This document shows, in pieces, positions 48,267 through 59,213 of a DNA stretch of 64,000 bases. How positions within the stretch are numbered: the first letter of the stretch is position 1; the number at the start of each line of letters is the position of its first letter. The notes below the pieces were generated by a model. The model was given only the letters and a program-made list of their open reading frames with translations. It ran no database searches and was not told the origin of the DNA. A program made the translations under genes and the position numbers. The stretch is from Chrysophaeum taylorii (Eukaryota > Sar > Pelagophyceae > Pelagomonadales > Pelagomonadaceae), in the NCBI GenBank assembly GCA_029834535.1, contig JAQMWT010000391.1, forward strand, positions 186,001 through 250,000, written 5' to 3'.

Positions 48267-48887
48267 ATGGACGACGATACGTCGCTCCGCGATGCGGTTG
48301 GCAAGGTGCTGAAAAAAGTGGACCCAGCGACAACGGGCCTCCGCGAGATCCGGAGGCTCGTTGAGACCGAGCTGGGGCTAGCTCCCAAGGCGTGCGACGC
48401 GCGTAAAGACGAGATCCGCCGCCTCGTCCTCGAAACGTCACCGAAGAAGAAGAAGCGGGCAAGGAACGACGACGTCCAGGCGGCGAAGAAGACGAAAAAA
48501 GAGGAGACGGCGACCAAGCCTGTGGAAAATGAGGAGGACGACGAGCGCGTCCGACAGCTCAAGATGCTCGCGCGAGCGATGGGCACGGGCCCCTCGGTCT
48601 ATAGGGGGTTGGGAAACATGGACGTCGAGGCCAAGGTGAAAGCTCTGACCGAACGGCTTCGCGAGCGGGGCGCCGAGTTTCAGGCGGTGCCGACGGCCAA
48701 GGACATCGCAAGGGCCAAGTCCAAGCGCGCCAAGCAGCTCGACCTCGATGGCATGGACGCCTCCAACATTCTCGAGTCGGGAGAGCGGAGATCGCGACGA
48801 CAGCAGGTCGTCGTCGTCGCATCCCCGCGGAACAACAAAACCGAACCCGACGACGACGACTTGAGCGAATCGGAGTTTAACTTCTAG
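48267..48887 (+). CDS. HIRIP3/Chz1-like histone chaperone
   Basis: 206 residues. The N terminus (SLRDAVGKVLKKVDPATTGLREIRRLVETEL) is a small helical domain of the DEK-C type. A basic, disordered linker follows (KKKKRARNDD). The second half matches the HIRIP3 C-terminal region: ERVRQLKMLARAMGTGPSVY, LTERLRERGAEFQAVPTAKD, and the CHZ histone-binding motif LDLDGMDASNILESGERRSR (LD--NI+---RR-R), which binds H2A-H2B or H2A.Z-H2B dimers. The tail is acidic (DDDDLSESEFNF). Its role is inferred to be nuclear histone handling. Confidence 0.75.
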   Translation: MDDDTSLRDAVGKVLKKVDPATTGLREIRRLVETELGLAPKACDARKDEIRRLVLETSPKKKKRARNDDVQAAKKTKKEETATKPVENEEDDERVRQLKMLARAMGTGPSVYRGLGNMDVEAKVKALTERLRERGAEFQAVPTAKDIARAKSKRAKQLDLDGMDASNILESGERRSRRQQVVVVASPRNNKTEPDDDDLSESEFNF

Positions 48888-50150
48888 TAGTATGAAGAGC
48901 CTGGGAGATACTTACCATATTAAACAGAGGATGGCCGTCATCCGCGGTTTGGCCAAACGCCGATCATCTCTGCGCAAACGGTTCCGTATCCGGGGGCGCC
49001 AGGCGCTCCCGTATTCGATACTGCTACCCCACGCCGCCTCTACACTTTCGCTTTGCGGGTCACTCCTCCGGAACTCTCTCCGCGTATCGCGACGAGGACG
49101 TGGGCCTCTTGCTGCACAAGCTGCGCTTTGGTCCCTTCTTGATAAGACATGCTCCCTCGGAGGTTGCGCGTCCGCGAAAGCTCTTCTTATTGACTACAAG
49201 GGCGCTGTGCTCTCACATTCTGGCCTATCGCAACGCGAGCCTGTCACATCAGGCGATACTTTGGATGAGATTGCGCTCTTCACTCCGCACCTTGCGGGGC
49301 ATCTTGGTTGATTCGCCCTCAAATAGATGCGTGGCCACCCCGAACGCCGCAAATCCTCTTTGTTGAGTCGAGTCGAGTCTTACCGGCACCTTGCTGATGG
49401 CCGTGCGGCGCGCTGTCGGTGCGAATGGCCATTCTTCCAGGCATTTCTGTCATGGGCGGCGCTGGTTTGTCACCTGGCGGCGTCTTTGTGAGACTCGACT
49501 TTGCTCACGCAGCTTGGAGGAGCGCGCCTTCGTGCATTAGAGCCTGTGACTCTCTATCTTCGCTCATCCGGACATCTTTGCTTTGTCGGCCTGTGTTCTT
49601 CGTAGCACGCGCCTGCAGGTACCTAGCCACCAGACAGCGCTCTGTTGCAATAGAGTTTAGATGCTGTCCATGATCACACGTGTTGCTGTTGTCGCCGTCC
49701 AGTCGCTTCACCGCTTTTCGACTACAAGCCCAACTTTGACGACGGCTCGACAGAGTTATCTGGTGCTTTGTCATCTTGTACTAGCGAGCAAGCCTTTGCG
49801 GGACTGGTTGACTTCCCGTCTCTCTGCTCCCCAGATAAACGCCCTTGCCCTTGATTTTCGGCCGCGACGTCAGTCTGCTTCTTTGTGCGCAGAGATGGCA
49901 CCGACACTGCTTATAACATAACTTCGCGCGCGGTCGTTTGCCGGCGGAGCTTATTTCTATCCTTGTTGCGTATGCCGATTGATGCTGATGACATGTGAAT
50001 ACCCCATAATATCGCGGCATGTAGCCGCCTCGCCCGGAACAAATCATGGCGGCCTGTTAGTTCTTCGAAGCAACGCCCTCCACACACACACACACACTCT
50101 CTCTCTCACTCTCTCTCTCTCCTCTTGTTCGTTGGCATTCTTCTCCCCTC
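48888..50150. other. Spacer with no confident gene
   Basis: Several short frames but no recognisable protein. Blocks such as LLLHKLRFGPFLIRHAPSEV (about 49105-49165) and HILAYRNASLSHQAILWMRL (49210-49270) read like decayed coding sequence, perhaps retrotransposon. A (CA)n(CT)n simple repeat spans about 50082-50134. Confidence 0.35.
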
Positions 50151-50410
50151 CGAACTTCTGTTCTTTAACCCGCTTCTCGTGAGTCTTTAGATGTCGACTG
50201 CTAAGAGGGGGGTGTGTGGGGGGGGCATGAAGGATGTGGGTGGGTTTGTGGGGTAGGAGGAATGTGCCTGACGGGCGGAGATAAGCAGACAAGACTTTTC
50301 TTGTGAGTCACCCTGCTTGTGACAACAGGAATGGGGCGTTAGACTAGCGATAAGGGAATGACGTAGGGATACTAGATACGTGGTGCAGGGGTAAGTGTCA
50401 TAGCTTCCTT

Positions 50411-50519
50411 ACACAGGTGCTGGAAAAGAAAGAAAAGGAAAAAAAGGGGTAAGTGAGGCCCTCACATAGGTGCTGGAAAAGAAAGAAAAGGAAGAAGGAA
50501 AAAGGGGTAAGTAAGTGAG
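50411..50519 (-). repeat. Two tandem polypurine-containing repeats
   Basis: Two copies (50411-50457 and 50463-50519) of a block with AGGTGCTGGAAAAGAAAGAA followed by a GA-rich run and AAAGGGGTAAGTGAG. They lie between the pol stop and the putative 3' LTR start. Confidence 0.7.
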
Positions 50520-50616
50520 ACGCGGAGGAGAAGCTTTGAGGGAGACGTCAATCGACATTTAAAGACGTCAATAGAGGCATTGTGGCAGAAAGAAACAGGA
50601 GAGATCAGGGCGAAGA

Positions 50617-52776
50617 TCATGAAGTGAGGCAACGAGCACGAAGCCGGAGGAAGGAAGGAGCTATCGTACTGCAGGTGAAAATATCGCTATGGTTGTCAAG
50701 ACGAGAAATATGTTGGAGATCAATGATGTGGTTGCGATGATATTCGGCGGTGCTGTAAAAGCGAATGTCAATATGGCGGGTGCGCCGTGTGAGACATTGG
50801 AGACGGACTTGGGTGACGGTGGTGCTATTATCGACATACATTGGTACCGTGTGACGAGGGAGATCAAAGTCATCAAAAAGTTTGAGAAGCCAAGAGAGCT
50901 CAGCAGTAGCGGCGTAAAGAGCGAGCAATTCAGCTTCAAAAGAAGAGCGAGCAAGTAAGTACTGCGAGCGGGAGCAGTAGGCTATCATAGAGCCAGCAAG
51001 GAGAAAACAAAAACCAGTTGTGGAGCGGCGGTCATCAGGGTCGTCGGCCCAGCTGGATTCGGAATAACCACAGAGACGAAGGGTAGAATCGCGACCAAGA
51101 ATAAGGGCAAGATCCTGAGAACCGTTGAGATAACGCAGAGTGTGAGATAAAGCGTGCCAGTGAGGTTTACCAGGATAGTGGGAAAAACGCGCACACTGAT
51201 TGACGGACCAAGTGATACGAGTCATGATGGAGATAAATAGGACACAGCCAACAATACGGCGAAAAGGGATGCGCGCCATGAAGATGTGATCTGGAGAACC
51301 AGGAGCAGGACAATCAGCCGCAGAAAGATGAAGACCTTTGGGAGCGGGAGTCAGTTCAGGTTTACTGTTGATGAAGCGACCATCGGGGAGGATTTCACGG
51401 ATAGCATGGGATGCGCGATCGCGCGTAATGCGGAGACCAACGTAACTGGGCAGATCAAGCTCGTTAACATCAGTGAAGGTTCTGAAACGGAGGAAGGAGG
51501 CTTGGTAATGGCCAATGCAATGACGAGGGTGCGCCACAAGAAGATCATCAACGACAAGAACGAGACGTAGGACAACGGTAGAATTGAGCACGAGCTTGTA
51601 ATTGCAAGTGTTGATACGGAAGCGTTCCAAATAAAGCCACCAATTGCGACAAGCTTGTTTGCAACCATACCAAGAGCGACGGAGCTTGTAAACGATTTTG
51701 GGACCATCGGTGGGTTGGCGAGGAGCATAGCCTTCGGGTGGCTAGACATAGATGTCTTCGTCAATGGGAGCTTGGATAAAAGCGGAGCTGACATCCAACT
51801 TGTGCAAATCCCAGTCATGAACAGCGACATAGGTTAGAAAGAAACGGATCGTGACGATGTTAGCAACCGGCGAGTAGGTGTCATGATAATCAATGCCGTG
51901 AACTTGGGTGTAACCGCGGACAACGAGGCGAGCCTTGTACGATTTGAAGCGGCCAGAGTCATACTTCTTGCGGAGGATCCACTTGAGGGTACAAATGTTG
52001 CCAGAAAAAGTCGAAGGAAGGCGAAAAACATCCCAGCAACCAAGCTGACCAAGGGAGCGATACTCTTTGGCGATGGCTTGCAACCTGGCAGGACGCTCAG
52101 GATTGGTCTGAGCTAAAGCTTCACGTAAATGGGTGGAAGTAACGGTTGACTTGTCAACGTATGAATACTGAGAGGTTTCTTCGGAAGCAGAGTAATAAAC
52201 ACGTGCATGGGGATCAACAAGGGTGTTAGCTAAACGAAGGGGAAGGAAGACATAATGAACTAACAAACGAAAGCTAGCATAAGAGACATACAAAGAGTGA
52301 CAGGAGGAAACAGAAGCGACAGAAGAAACAGAATCGACATTGTGACAGGATGAAACAGAATCGACATTGCGTTGTTGACAAACGCCAGTATGAAAGTTGG
52401 TTGGTTGTTGTAATGCGCTTTGGTCGACTTTGCGCGGTCGGCCCCGTTTGGCTCGACGTAATGGTGCACGTTTCGTATTGTCCGTTGACGGTTGTGGTAT
52501 TGTTTCAGGGGTGATCAGTCCCGATAAGGCCGGCTCCTGAGCATCAAAAACAGAAGACAAGGGAGCAACAGCGGAAGATAAACGAGGGTCATAATAAAAT
52601 AAGTCAGGAAAACGAGAATCCACAAGAGGCGGAGGAAGGGGTTGGGAGGACAGAGACTTACGCATAGCAAAATTTTCGTCAAAAACAACGTTGAAGTTCC
52701 TTCGGTTGTTGACATTGCAGGAAATCTGAAATCGAAACTGTCTGCAAAATCGAGGTCTGACGAACAATAGCGACAA
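50617..52776 (-). pseudogene. Copia reverse transcriptase-RNase H with one internal stop
   Basis: Reads from the integrase/RT hinge through RNase H. RT blocks: LKWILRKKYDSGRFKSYKAR, RLVVRGYTQVHGIDYHDTYS, PVANIVTIRFFLTYVAVHDW, LHKLDVSSAFIQAPIDEDIY, then a TAG at 51744-51742 where PPEGY-type continuation follows. The catalytic box is VVDDLL (usual YVDD, Tyr replaced by Val). RNase H: GYSESSWADDPDDRRSTTGF, RSSFEAELLALYAATAELSW and VDNSTTVTQV keep the acidic residues, followed by RTRHIDIRFY. A single C-to-T change (CAG to TAG) explains the interruption, so this pol is recently inactivated. Confidence 0.85.
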
Positions 52777-53430
52777 AAGTGCCTGGGATGACGTGCGTTA
52801 GACGATTGTTGCCACTGAGGATCGCAGCGGGGCAAAGATAGCAGGAACACAGGCCGGGATATAGGATGGCGGTGTACCAGACGTCTGATGAGAACGTGGC
52901 CTTTGGGCAGATATGTTGCATGGTGCATGGTGACCAGGTTATGACGATGGTCGGAGTCGACAGAAGCAAAAACAGACGTAACAAGTTGATGCGAACGTGG
53001 GTGTTTGGTTGTTGTGGTGCGAGCAAGTTGCCATGGGCACGACCGCGTCACGGGTAGACCAGGCTGCTGTATGCCAGCCTGCTGTGGCAGATAAGAAAGT
53101 GGCCCGTTTTCGCATTCGCAAGAACGAAGTTGCCATATGGGCCAACGTTGGAGGAGCAAGCGGCGATCTGCGATAGTGGCAAAACAGTTGTGGCACGTAA
53201 GAACGTTGCAGATAGCGTCGCGGGTGCTGAGCACGGAATTCACGTCGATAGCAAAACCGAATTTTAAAGGTCAGAAAAGCGGCGAAAAAGCGATAGTGCG
53301 TGAAGGAGAACCACAACATTGTGTTGATACCGTAGACGAAGAAGCCGAATAACACAGCAAAGAAGCGGCGGTCCAGGATCCCGAAGATGAGCGATCCAAC
53401 CACATAGGAAGCACGAAAGCAAAACCGACA

Positions 53431-53697
53431 AGCACAACGAGGAGTGGATCAACGAATAGGGGAAAATGCACAACGGGGAGTGGATCAACGAATAGCAGAA
53501 AATGTAGAACGGGGAGTGGATCAACGAATAGCAGAAAATGTAGAACGGGAAGTGGATCAACGAATAGGCGAAATACAGAACGAGGATGGGAGCAACGACG
53601 AGGTGAAAAGACAGAACGAGGAGAGGAGCAACGACGAGGGGAAAATACAGAACGAAGGGTTGAGCAACGAATAGCGGAAAATACAGAACGAAGGGCG
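53431..53697 (+). repeat. 36-bp minisatellite, degrading to 33 bp
   Basis: About eight units. The clearest are GTGGATCAACGAATAGCAGA plus AAATGTAGAACGGGGA. Later units shorten to 33 bp (GAGCAACGACGAGGGGAAAA plus TACAGAACGAAGG). Because units are multiples of 3, both strands stay open: VDQRIAENVERG on the plus strand and CYSLIHSPFYIF on the minus strand. Confidence 0.9.
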
Positions 53698-55308
53698 CCT
53701 GTGCAATGGGAGCTAAAAACAAAAACGAGGGGCTTCCGTGGGATGGGGTTGTTGATGTGCTTGCATCCGACATTCGGCGGTACACACGCTGACTTGGAAT
53801 TATCTTGATTGGCATGAGACAGAGTATAGGGAGGGGTATGTGAGACAGTGGGTGTGGCCGTTTAAGGCGGTGAAGGGGGTGTAATAGGTGGTGGTGTTAA
53901 GAAAAGCGGCGGAGTGGAACTAGAATCAGTCAAGGTTGGAGTAGGCATAGGAGCAGAAAAGGTAGTGTTGCTGGTGTTGGTTTTGGTGGGTTGGTGTTGT
54001 TGGGTGTTGGTGGAGTCATTTGGAGTGTTGCGCTGTTGAGAAGAACGGCGATGGTGGGTAGCGCGTTGTCGTGGAATAGCTAGGAACTGTGAAACTTGCG
54101 GCAGTCCCCCTTAAAGTGATCCTTGCAGCCGCCAAAAGGACATTGGGTAGTGCGTCGGAATCGAGTAGAGCCAGGTTGGTGGGAAAGGGGAGCGTATAGG
54201 GTAGGTCAGTTGGAAGAGTCTGAAGTCGGGGTTGTGGCTGACGACGCGGCGGATAGCGCGGCAGAAGTGGTTGTGCATGCCATCTAAATTGATTGTTGTT
54301 GAACTTCTCAAGGGTACAACCACATTCATCGGTACGAAACGCGAGACGATAAAACAAAGCCAGTAAGTCTTGAACGATGCACGTATTCAAATGCGAGGAC
54401 CCACTCGAGGGTGCGTCGGATCAGGTACAATGCCGAGCAACTTGAACTCCGGTGATTGGTACTGTGCCGAGCAACTTGAACGCCGGTGATAGGTACAATG
54501 CCAAGCAACTTGTATACTCCGATGATGAACTTGTTGAGGAAGTTCGCTACGCGATCCCCACGGCCCATGTAGACATCGGTAATGCGCTTGGAAAGTCGCG
54601 TGAAGTTCATGTCGCGGTTGTCATGTTGTTCGCGTGAAGTTCATGTCGCGGATTTCATGGATATCAACGTTGTTGCTTGACGCGAAAGTCTTCTTCAGAG
54701 CAGCGAGATGCTTCTGCAGAGCAGTGAGATGCTGAGATGCTAGTCCAAGTGTCGTTGGTCAAGATCATGCGATCACCGGTGGAAATGATCATGTTTTCCA
54801 GGCGCCGGGTCCATTGATGAAAAAGATGTCGCTCACCACTGAAGGCATCAAGTTTTTGCGAAAGCTTGCTATCTTTAATTTCGATCGAGGACATGATAAA
54901 CGATAACGAACCGAACACGTAGCAATGAACTGAAGCCGAGGAGGTGTCGCCACGAAGTCAAGCAGAGGCTCAACCGTGGAGAACACCTGCTGCCATGTGA
55001 CAACACTGCTAATAACTAATAACGCCCCTTTACGTTACGTTCTTGCTTCCCTCCACTCTGGGAGTTGGAAACTGTGGGGGGGGATCATGCAGTCAGGTTG
55101 TTTGAAGGATAGCCAAGAAAATCTATATATATTTCTTTCGCAACGTCAGAGCCAAATCGTATTTAAACTTTTAAAAGGCGTGTATCGAATTCTTGGCAGA
55201 CTTCAACAACGATAGTAGAGAGCGAATATGTTTGAAAGGATGCCGGCATCTTCCTGAAGTGTTTTCTGTTGGCGAGACCAGTAGCAAACTGGGCCCAACC
55301 AAGTGATT

Positions 55309-57192
55309 ATGGTGCGGCTCTGGTGGTATCTAGCCGCAGTTGCGGCGACGGCGGCGAACGAATACAACATCGACGTGGAAAAGCTTGCGGCACGCGTGCG
55401 CGAGCTGGAGGCCGTGGTAAGCCACGCGGGCTCGGCGACCATCCAGGAGATAGTGCAGGAGGTCCCTGCAGATGTTGTGTCCTCGCAGAAGAAGGCGGCG
55501 AGCAATAGTGGGTCTCGTCGGTCCCTCGGCGAGATCGACGTCGAGAGCGTGAACATGGGAAACCCCCAGGATCTCGGCGCGGCGCGGCGCACCTCGTTCC
55601 ACTACCACTCGATGAGGCACCGGATCATGAAGGAGCGTCAAGAGCGCCGGTACTCGCAGGGCCGCAGGCTCGACGAGGCCGTGAGCTTCGACGAGTTTTG
55701 CTGGTCGCTCGATAACGTTTGGGTTGTCGTCGCGGGGCTCATCTGTTTCTTCCTCCAAGGGGGGTTCGCCATGCTCGAGTCCGGGGGGTGTCGAGCCAAG
55801 AACGCGAAAAATATCCTCCTCAAGAACTTGATGGACGCGTGCGTCGGCGGCCTCGTCTATTACGTTTTCGGGTGGGGCCTCGCCCACGGCGGGGAAACCA
55901 CCAACGAGAAGGGGGCTCCCGATGGCAAGACGTTTTTGGGCGACGGCCAGTTCATGCTTCTCCCGCACCGGAACATCGAGGCCTACGGCTACCACCTGTT
56001 TTTTTTTAACTACGTGTTCGCGGCGACGATCGCGACCATCGTGTCGGGGGCCGTCGCCGAACGAATCCAATTCCGCGCCTACATGATCTATTCGGTCATC
56101 TTGACGGGCTTCGTGTATCCTATCTGCTCGCACTGGATCTGGTCGCCCGACGGTTTCCTCTACCGCGCGGGCGTCGTCGACTTCGCGGGGGGCGGCGCCG
56201 TCCACGCCCTTTCCGGCGTCGCGGCGCTCATGGGCGCGATGGCCCTCGGCCCCCGCGAGGGCTACTTTGGCGACGACGGCAAGGTCAAGGGCATCAAAGC
56301 CCACGACATGGCGCTGATGGCGATCGGTCTCTTCATATTTTGGTTTGGGTTCATCCCCTTTAACTCGGGGTCTGGTCTCTCGATGTGCGGCTACTTTGCT
56401 GCCAACCTCACGTCGCGCATCGCCGTCATCACCACCATCGGCGGCTGCTCGGGCGGGATCGTCTCGCTCCTCTGGGGCGTCGTCGTCGAGGGTTACTCGT
56501 CCCTCGAGTACGCCCTCGTCGGCACGCTCGCCGGCATGGTCGCCGTGTGTTCCTGCTGCGCCGTCGTGGATGTCTGGGCCATCTTTTGGATCATCTCACC
56601 TCTTGGGGTCGCTTCCTACTGGGCTTGCGAGTGGGCCCGCAAGAAGTGCATGATCGACGACCCTCTCGGAGCCTCCTCGCTCCACTTTGGTCCCGGCGCC
56701 GTCGGCATGATCGCCGTCGGATTCTTCGCCTCGCCCCGCTTCATCTCGGACGTCTACCTCAATGGCTGGGACGGTGCCAAGGACCGCTGCGCCGACATGG
56801 ACGGCCTCACCGAAGTTCCCGACGGCGACGAAAACGTCGAGGGCGACTTCATCTTCTACAAGTACCGCAAGAACGACGGTTGCCGCGACTTTTACGGAAT
56901 CTTCTTCGGCGGATCGGGGAAGCAGCTCGGCTGGCAGATTGTCGCGCTCGGCCTCTTTACCATCTGGGGCGTCGTCACCTGCTTCTTCATCTTCTATCCG
57001 ATGAAGTGGCTCGGCATCCTCCGCGTCTCTCTCGAGGACGAGCGGGTTGGCATCGACATCGTTCACCACGGCGGCCCGTGCTACGAGTGGTACTCCCCCG
57101 TCTCCGCGCTCCCCGAAGCCCACGTCGAGAAGGCCCTCCCCGTCCCCGAGACTGTCGAAGACGAAAACAAGGAAAACGAAGACGAGCCTTAA
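55309..57192 (+). CDS. Ammonium transporter (AMT/MEP/Rh superfamily)
   Basis: 627 residues from MVRLWWYLAAVAATAANEYN. A ~125-residue N-terminal extension with signal-peptide-like start and a short coiled coil (EKLAARVRELEAVV) precedes the 11-helix AMT core. Core features: SLDNVWVVVAGLICFFLQGG, FAMLESGGCRAKNAKNIL (with an AMT1-type Glu), FFFNYVFAATIATIVSGAVA then ERIQFRAYMIYS, the first pore His in GGGAVHALSGVAAL, and the second in GASSLHFGPGAVGMIAVGFF. The Asp that recruits ammonium is in the FVYPICSHWIWSPDG region. Type is AMT1-like. The C-terminal tail is acidic (ENKENEDEP). It sits in the plasma membrane; the long N-terminal extension is unusual. Confidence 0.95.
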   Translation: MVRLWWYLAAVAATAANEYNIDVEKLAARVRELEAVVSHAGSATIQEIVQEVPADVVSSQKKAASNSGSRRSLGEIDVESVNMGNPQDLGAARRTSFHYHSMRHRIMKERQERRYSQGRRLDEAVSFDEFCWSLDNVWVVVAGLICFFLQGGFAMLESGGCRAKNAKNILLKNLMDACVGGLVYYVFGWGLAHGGETTNEKGAPDGKTFLGDGQFMLLPHRNIEAYGYHLFFFNYVFAATIATIVSGAVAERIQFRAYMIYSVILTGFVYPICSHWIWSPDGFLYRAGVVDFAGGGAVHALSGVAALMGAMALGPREGYFGDDGKVKGIKAHDMALMAIGLFIFWFGFIPFNSGSGLSMCGYFAANLTSRIAVITTIGGCSGGIVSLLWGVVVEGYSSLEYALVGTLAGMVAVCSCCAVVDVWAIFWIISPLGVASYWACEWARKKCMIDDPLGASSLHFGPGAVGMIAVGFFASPRFISDVYLNGWDGAKDRCADMDGLTEVPDGDENVEGDFIFYKYRKNDGCRDFYGIFFGGSGKQLGWQIVALGLFTIWGVVTCFFIFYPMKWLGILRVSLEDERVGIDIVHHGGPCYEWYSPVSALPEAHVEKALPVPETVEDENKENEDEP

Positions 57193-57330
57193 TGTGTACC
57201 GACCGCGTCGTCGTTGTACTTTATCTTCCTTTTGTCTACACTTCTTCGCTGCAGGAAATCTAATGACGTACCATCACAATCACCTCGTGTCCATTTCGCA
57301 CTCGCTGCCCTCCCCTTGCCACATTCTTTC

Positions 57331-57390
57331 GATGATGATGACGATGATGAGGATGATGATGATGATGACGATGATGATGATGATGGTGCT
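57331..57390 (+). repeat. (GAT)n microsatellite
   Basis: GATGATGATGAC-type trinucleotides in the spacer after the ammonium-transporter gene. A second, (GAC)n, tract lies at 57674-57722. Between them I see no gene. Confidence 0.9.
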
Positions 57391-57730
57391 GGTGCAAGAG
57401 TAAAGTAGCCTCGCCCCCTCGTCTGCATTTACATGGCCCTCCGCTCCTTCACGTACATACCTCGCCCTCTCGTCTCCTCGTCGGCGCGGGCCGACGAAAA
57501 CTCCCAACAATGCCATGGAACACCACCACGATCATCATCATCATCATCAGAGTACGTGGATGTACATGCGTGTAAACTTCTCACCGAGGACACTAGTCAC
57601 GAAGCAAAGGTGACTGGCTCGCTATCGCTCTCGCGTCTGAGGAATGTGTAAATGAATCTAACAAACTGCGATCTGACGACGACGACGACGAGGACGAGGA
57701 CGACGACAACGACGACGACGAGAGATCTGC

Positions 57731-58720
57731 TCATCGCTCGACGACGCGGGCGTCGATGGGGCGGCCGCAGTGGGTGCCGTGCTTGGCAAAGCTGACAAAA
57801 ATTCGATGTCCCGGCTTGAGGTCGGTCACGCAGAGGGGTTCGCAGTCCGAGCTGACGAGGCGCACGGTCTCCGCCTGCTGGAGGAAGAGCTGCCCCTCGC
57901 GGGGAAGGGTGTCACTCTCGACTTCGTGAGCAAAGGAGACGAGGAGGTGGGGTCTTGTTTCGATTTTTAGGCGGCCGACGGCGACGGGGCGCGCCGTCCG
58001 GGCGTGGACATCGACGACGAGGATGTGGTCACCGGGCTCGAGCTCGGACAAATACTTAGTCTTAGCGTCGGCGAGGAGCGCGTAGGCGTGGACGGGGCCG
58101 GCGTTGACGCGAAAGGGCCGTGGCGCGACCAGCGGCGAGGGGAGGGTCTCGCCGTGCACCAAGGCGAGCGCCTTGGCGGAGCTCCCGACGAGCGCGCCCT
58201 CGCCTGGTCTCAACAGCCGGACGAGGTCGACGGCAACGCGATCGGCGACAACTCCGGGCTCGACCCTGGTGACCGTGGCGACTTCAAGGTCGACGGGCCG
58301 CCCATCGGGCGCGGGTTCCTCCACCACGACGCGCTCCGCGCGCTGGGCGCGCGCGATGACCGCCGCCTCCCAGAGATCGTCTTCCGGTCCGAGCGGCGGC
58401 CGGAGGACCAAGGCGTCTACGCCGACGTCGAGCGCGAACGCCGCCCCGCGCACCTCCTCGGCCGCATCCAGCGCCGCGGCGACCTTGGTTCCCGTCGGCC
58501 TCGCGACCGAGATCACGTTCTCTAGTGCGATCATCTCGGGTTTCTCCATCAAGACCCAAGCCGCTGAACCGATGCTTGCGAGGGCTTCGTCCTGGTTCCG
58601 TGCGACGGCGACCACGCGGCCTTCGTGCTCGACCACGCGGCAATCGCTGCGGTAGGAGAGATCCACGTCCGCCGCAAACCCGTGCATAGACGTCGCCGTG
58701 CCGCGGACCCAGACCTCCAT
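57731..58720 (-). CDS. 3-dehydroquinate synthase II (archaeal type)
   Basis: 329 residues. This enzyme family, first known from methanogens, makes 3-dehydroquinate from an amino-dideoxyheptulosonate by NAD-dependent oxidative deamination, unrelated to AroB. The C-terminal two-thirds match strongly: RVAVDLVRLLRPGEGALVGS then SSAKALALVHGETL, APRPFRVNAGPVHAYALLAD, KTKYLSELEPGDHILVVD, GRLKIETRPHLLVSF, FLQQAETVRLVSSD and SVTDLKPGH-like CVTDLKPGHRIFVSFAKHG. The N-terminal third (VWVRGTATSMHGFAADVDLS) is more divergent. There is no clear transit peptide, though the start is not fixed by a second criterion. In a eukaryote it may serve shikimate-like or other quinate metabolism. Confidence 0.9.
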   Translation of the reverse strand: MEVWVRGTATSMHGFAADVDLSYRSDCRVVEHEGRVVAVARNQDEALASIGSAAWVLMEKPEMIALENVISVARPTGTKVAAALDAAEEVRGAAFALDVGVDALVLRPPLGPEDDLWEAAVIARAQRAERVVVEEPAPDGRPVDLEVATVTRVEPGVVADRVAVDLVRLLRPGEGALVGSSAKALALVHGETLPSPLVAPRPFRVNAGPVHAYALLADAKTKYLSELEPGDHILVVDVHARTARPVAVGRLKIETRPHLLVSFAHEVESDTLPREGQLFLQQAETVRLVSSDCEPLCVTDLKPGHRIFVSFAKHGTHCGRPIDARVVER

Positions 58721-58764
58721 TTGTGTGCTACTTTACTTTCTTGCAGTTTCTCCTCCATTCCCTT

Positions 58765-58858
58765 ACCCTGATCGCCGACCACATGGTCGCGATGGAGGAC
58801 GGTACCTCATAAATCCTGAGCCCTGAGACGGCATCCGCCCTCCCGGCGTAGGTTGGCA
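58765..58858 (+). repeat. Left copy of a 94-bp inverted repeat
   Basis: Reverse complement of 61849-61942 with 92 of 94 positions matching by eye. It lies 45 bp upstream of the DHQS II start. Confidence 0.95.
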
Positions 58859-59213
58859 CCTATTCGCCTCCCGGGCGGGCCGGTTGGCAGCCGGAACGTT
58901 CGCAGTGGGACGGGGTATGGCCGGGGGGCGAAGATGGAAGGTTATCGACGAGTTGGTTGTCAGTCACATCGCGGTCTCCTCGTCGCATGGCGACAAGCTT
59001 GATGATCACTCTCCGCCGACCGACCTTTCGGCGCTCCTCGTCTACAGGCCCGTGATTCCGGACTGGCTCCTGTCGGTCCGGCCTGGCTCCCATGCTCGGG
59101 AGAGGTCTGAAGTCGTTAGTTAGTTAGTTTCTCCTCCTATATTCTCTGTTCACAAAACGGATATAATCATAATGATAATAATAGACTGATAGAGCGCCAC
59201 AAAAACGGGGACA

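Larger units (their letters stand above)
50150..55010 (-). mobile_element. Decayed Ty1/copia LTR retrotransposon
   Basis: Gene order on the minus strand is gag, degraded integrase region, RT and RNase H. The gag start (about 54900) holds KLDAFSGERHLFHQWTRRLE, the copia gag opening. A CCHC-type knuckle, CPFGGCKDHFKGDC, lies at about 54145-54100. The pol part is described separately. The integrase catalytic core is not recognisable; 52800-53400 carries only scrambled pieces. Possible LTR starts read TGTTGTCACA on the minus strand near 55008 and 50332, but a full LTR pair cannot be traced. Base composition is visibly less GC-rich than in the host genes on either side, supporting insertion. Confidence 0.7.

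Noticed and set aside
48892-49311. 139-codon frame directly after the HIRIP3-like stop
   Set aside because: Begins in the expected 3' UTR, biased composition and no recognisable features.
50332-55008. A defined LTR pair starting TGTTGTCACA for the copia element
   Set aside because: Only about 10-12 nt match; the following sequence diverges and no matching ends or target duplication were found, so LTRs are not annotated.
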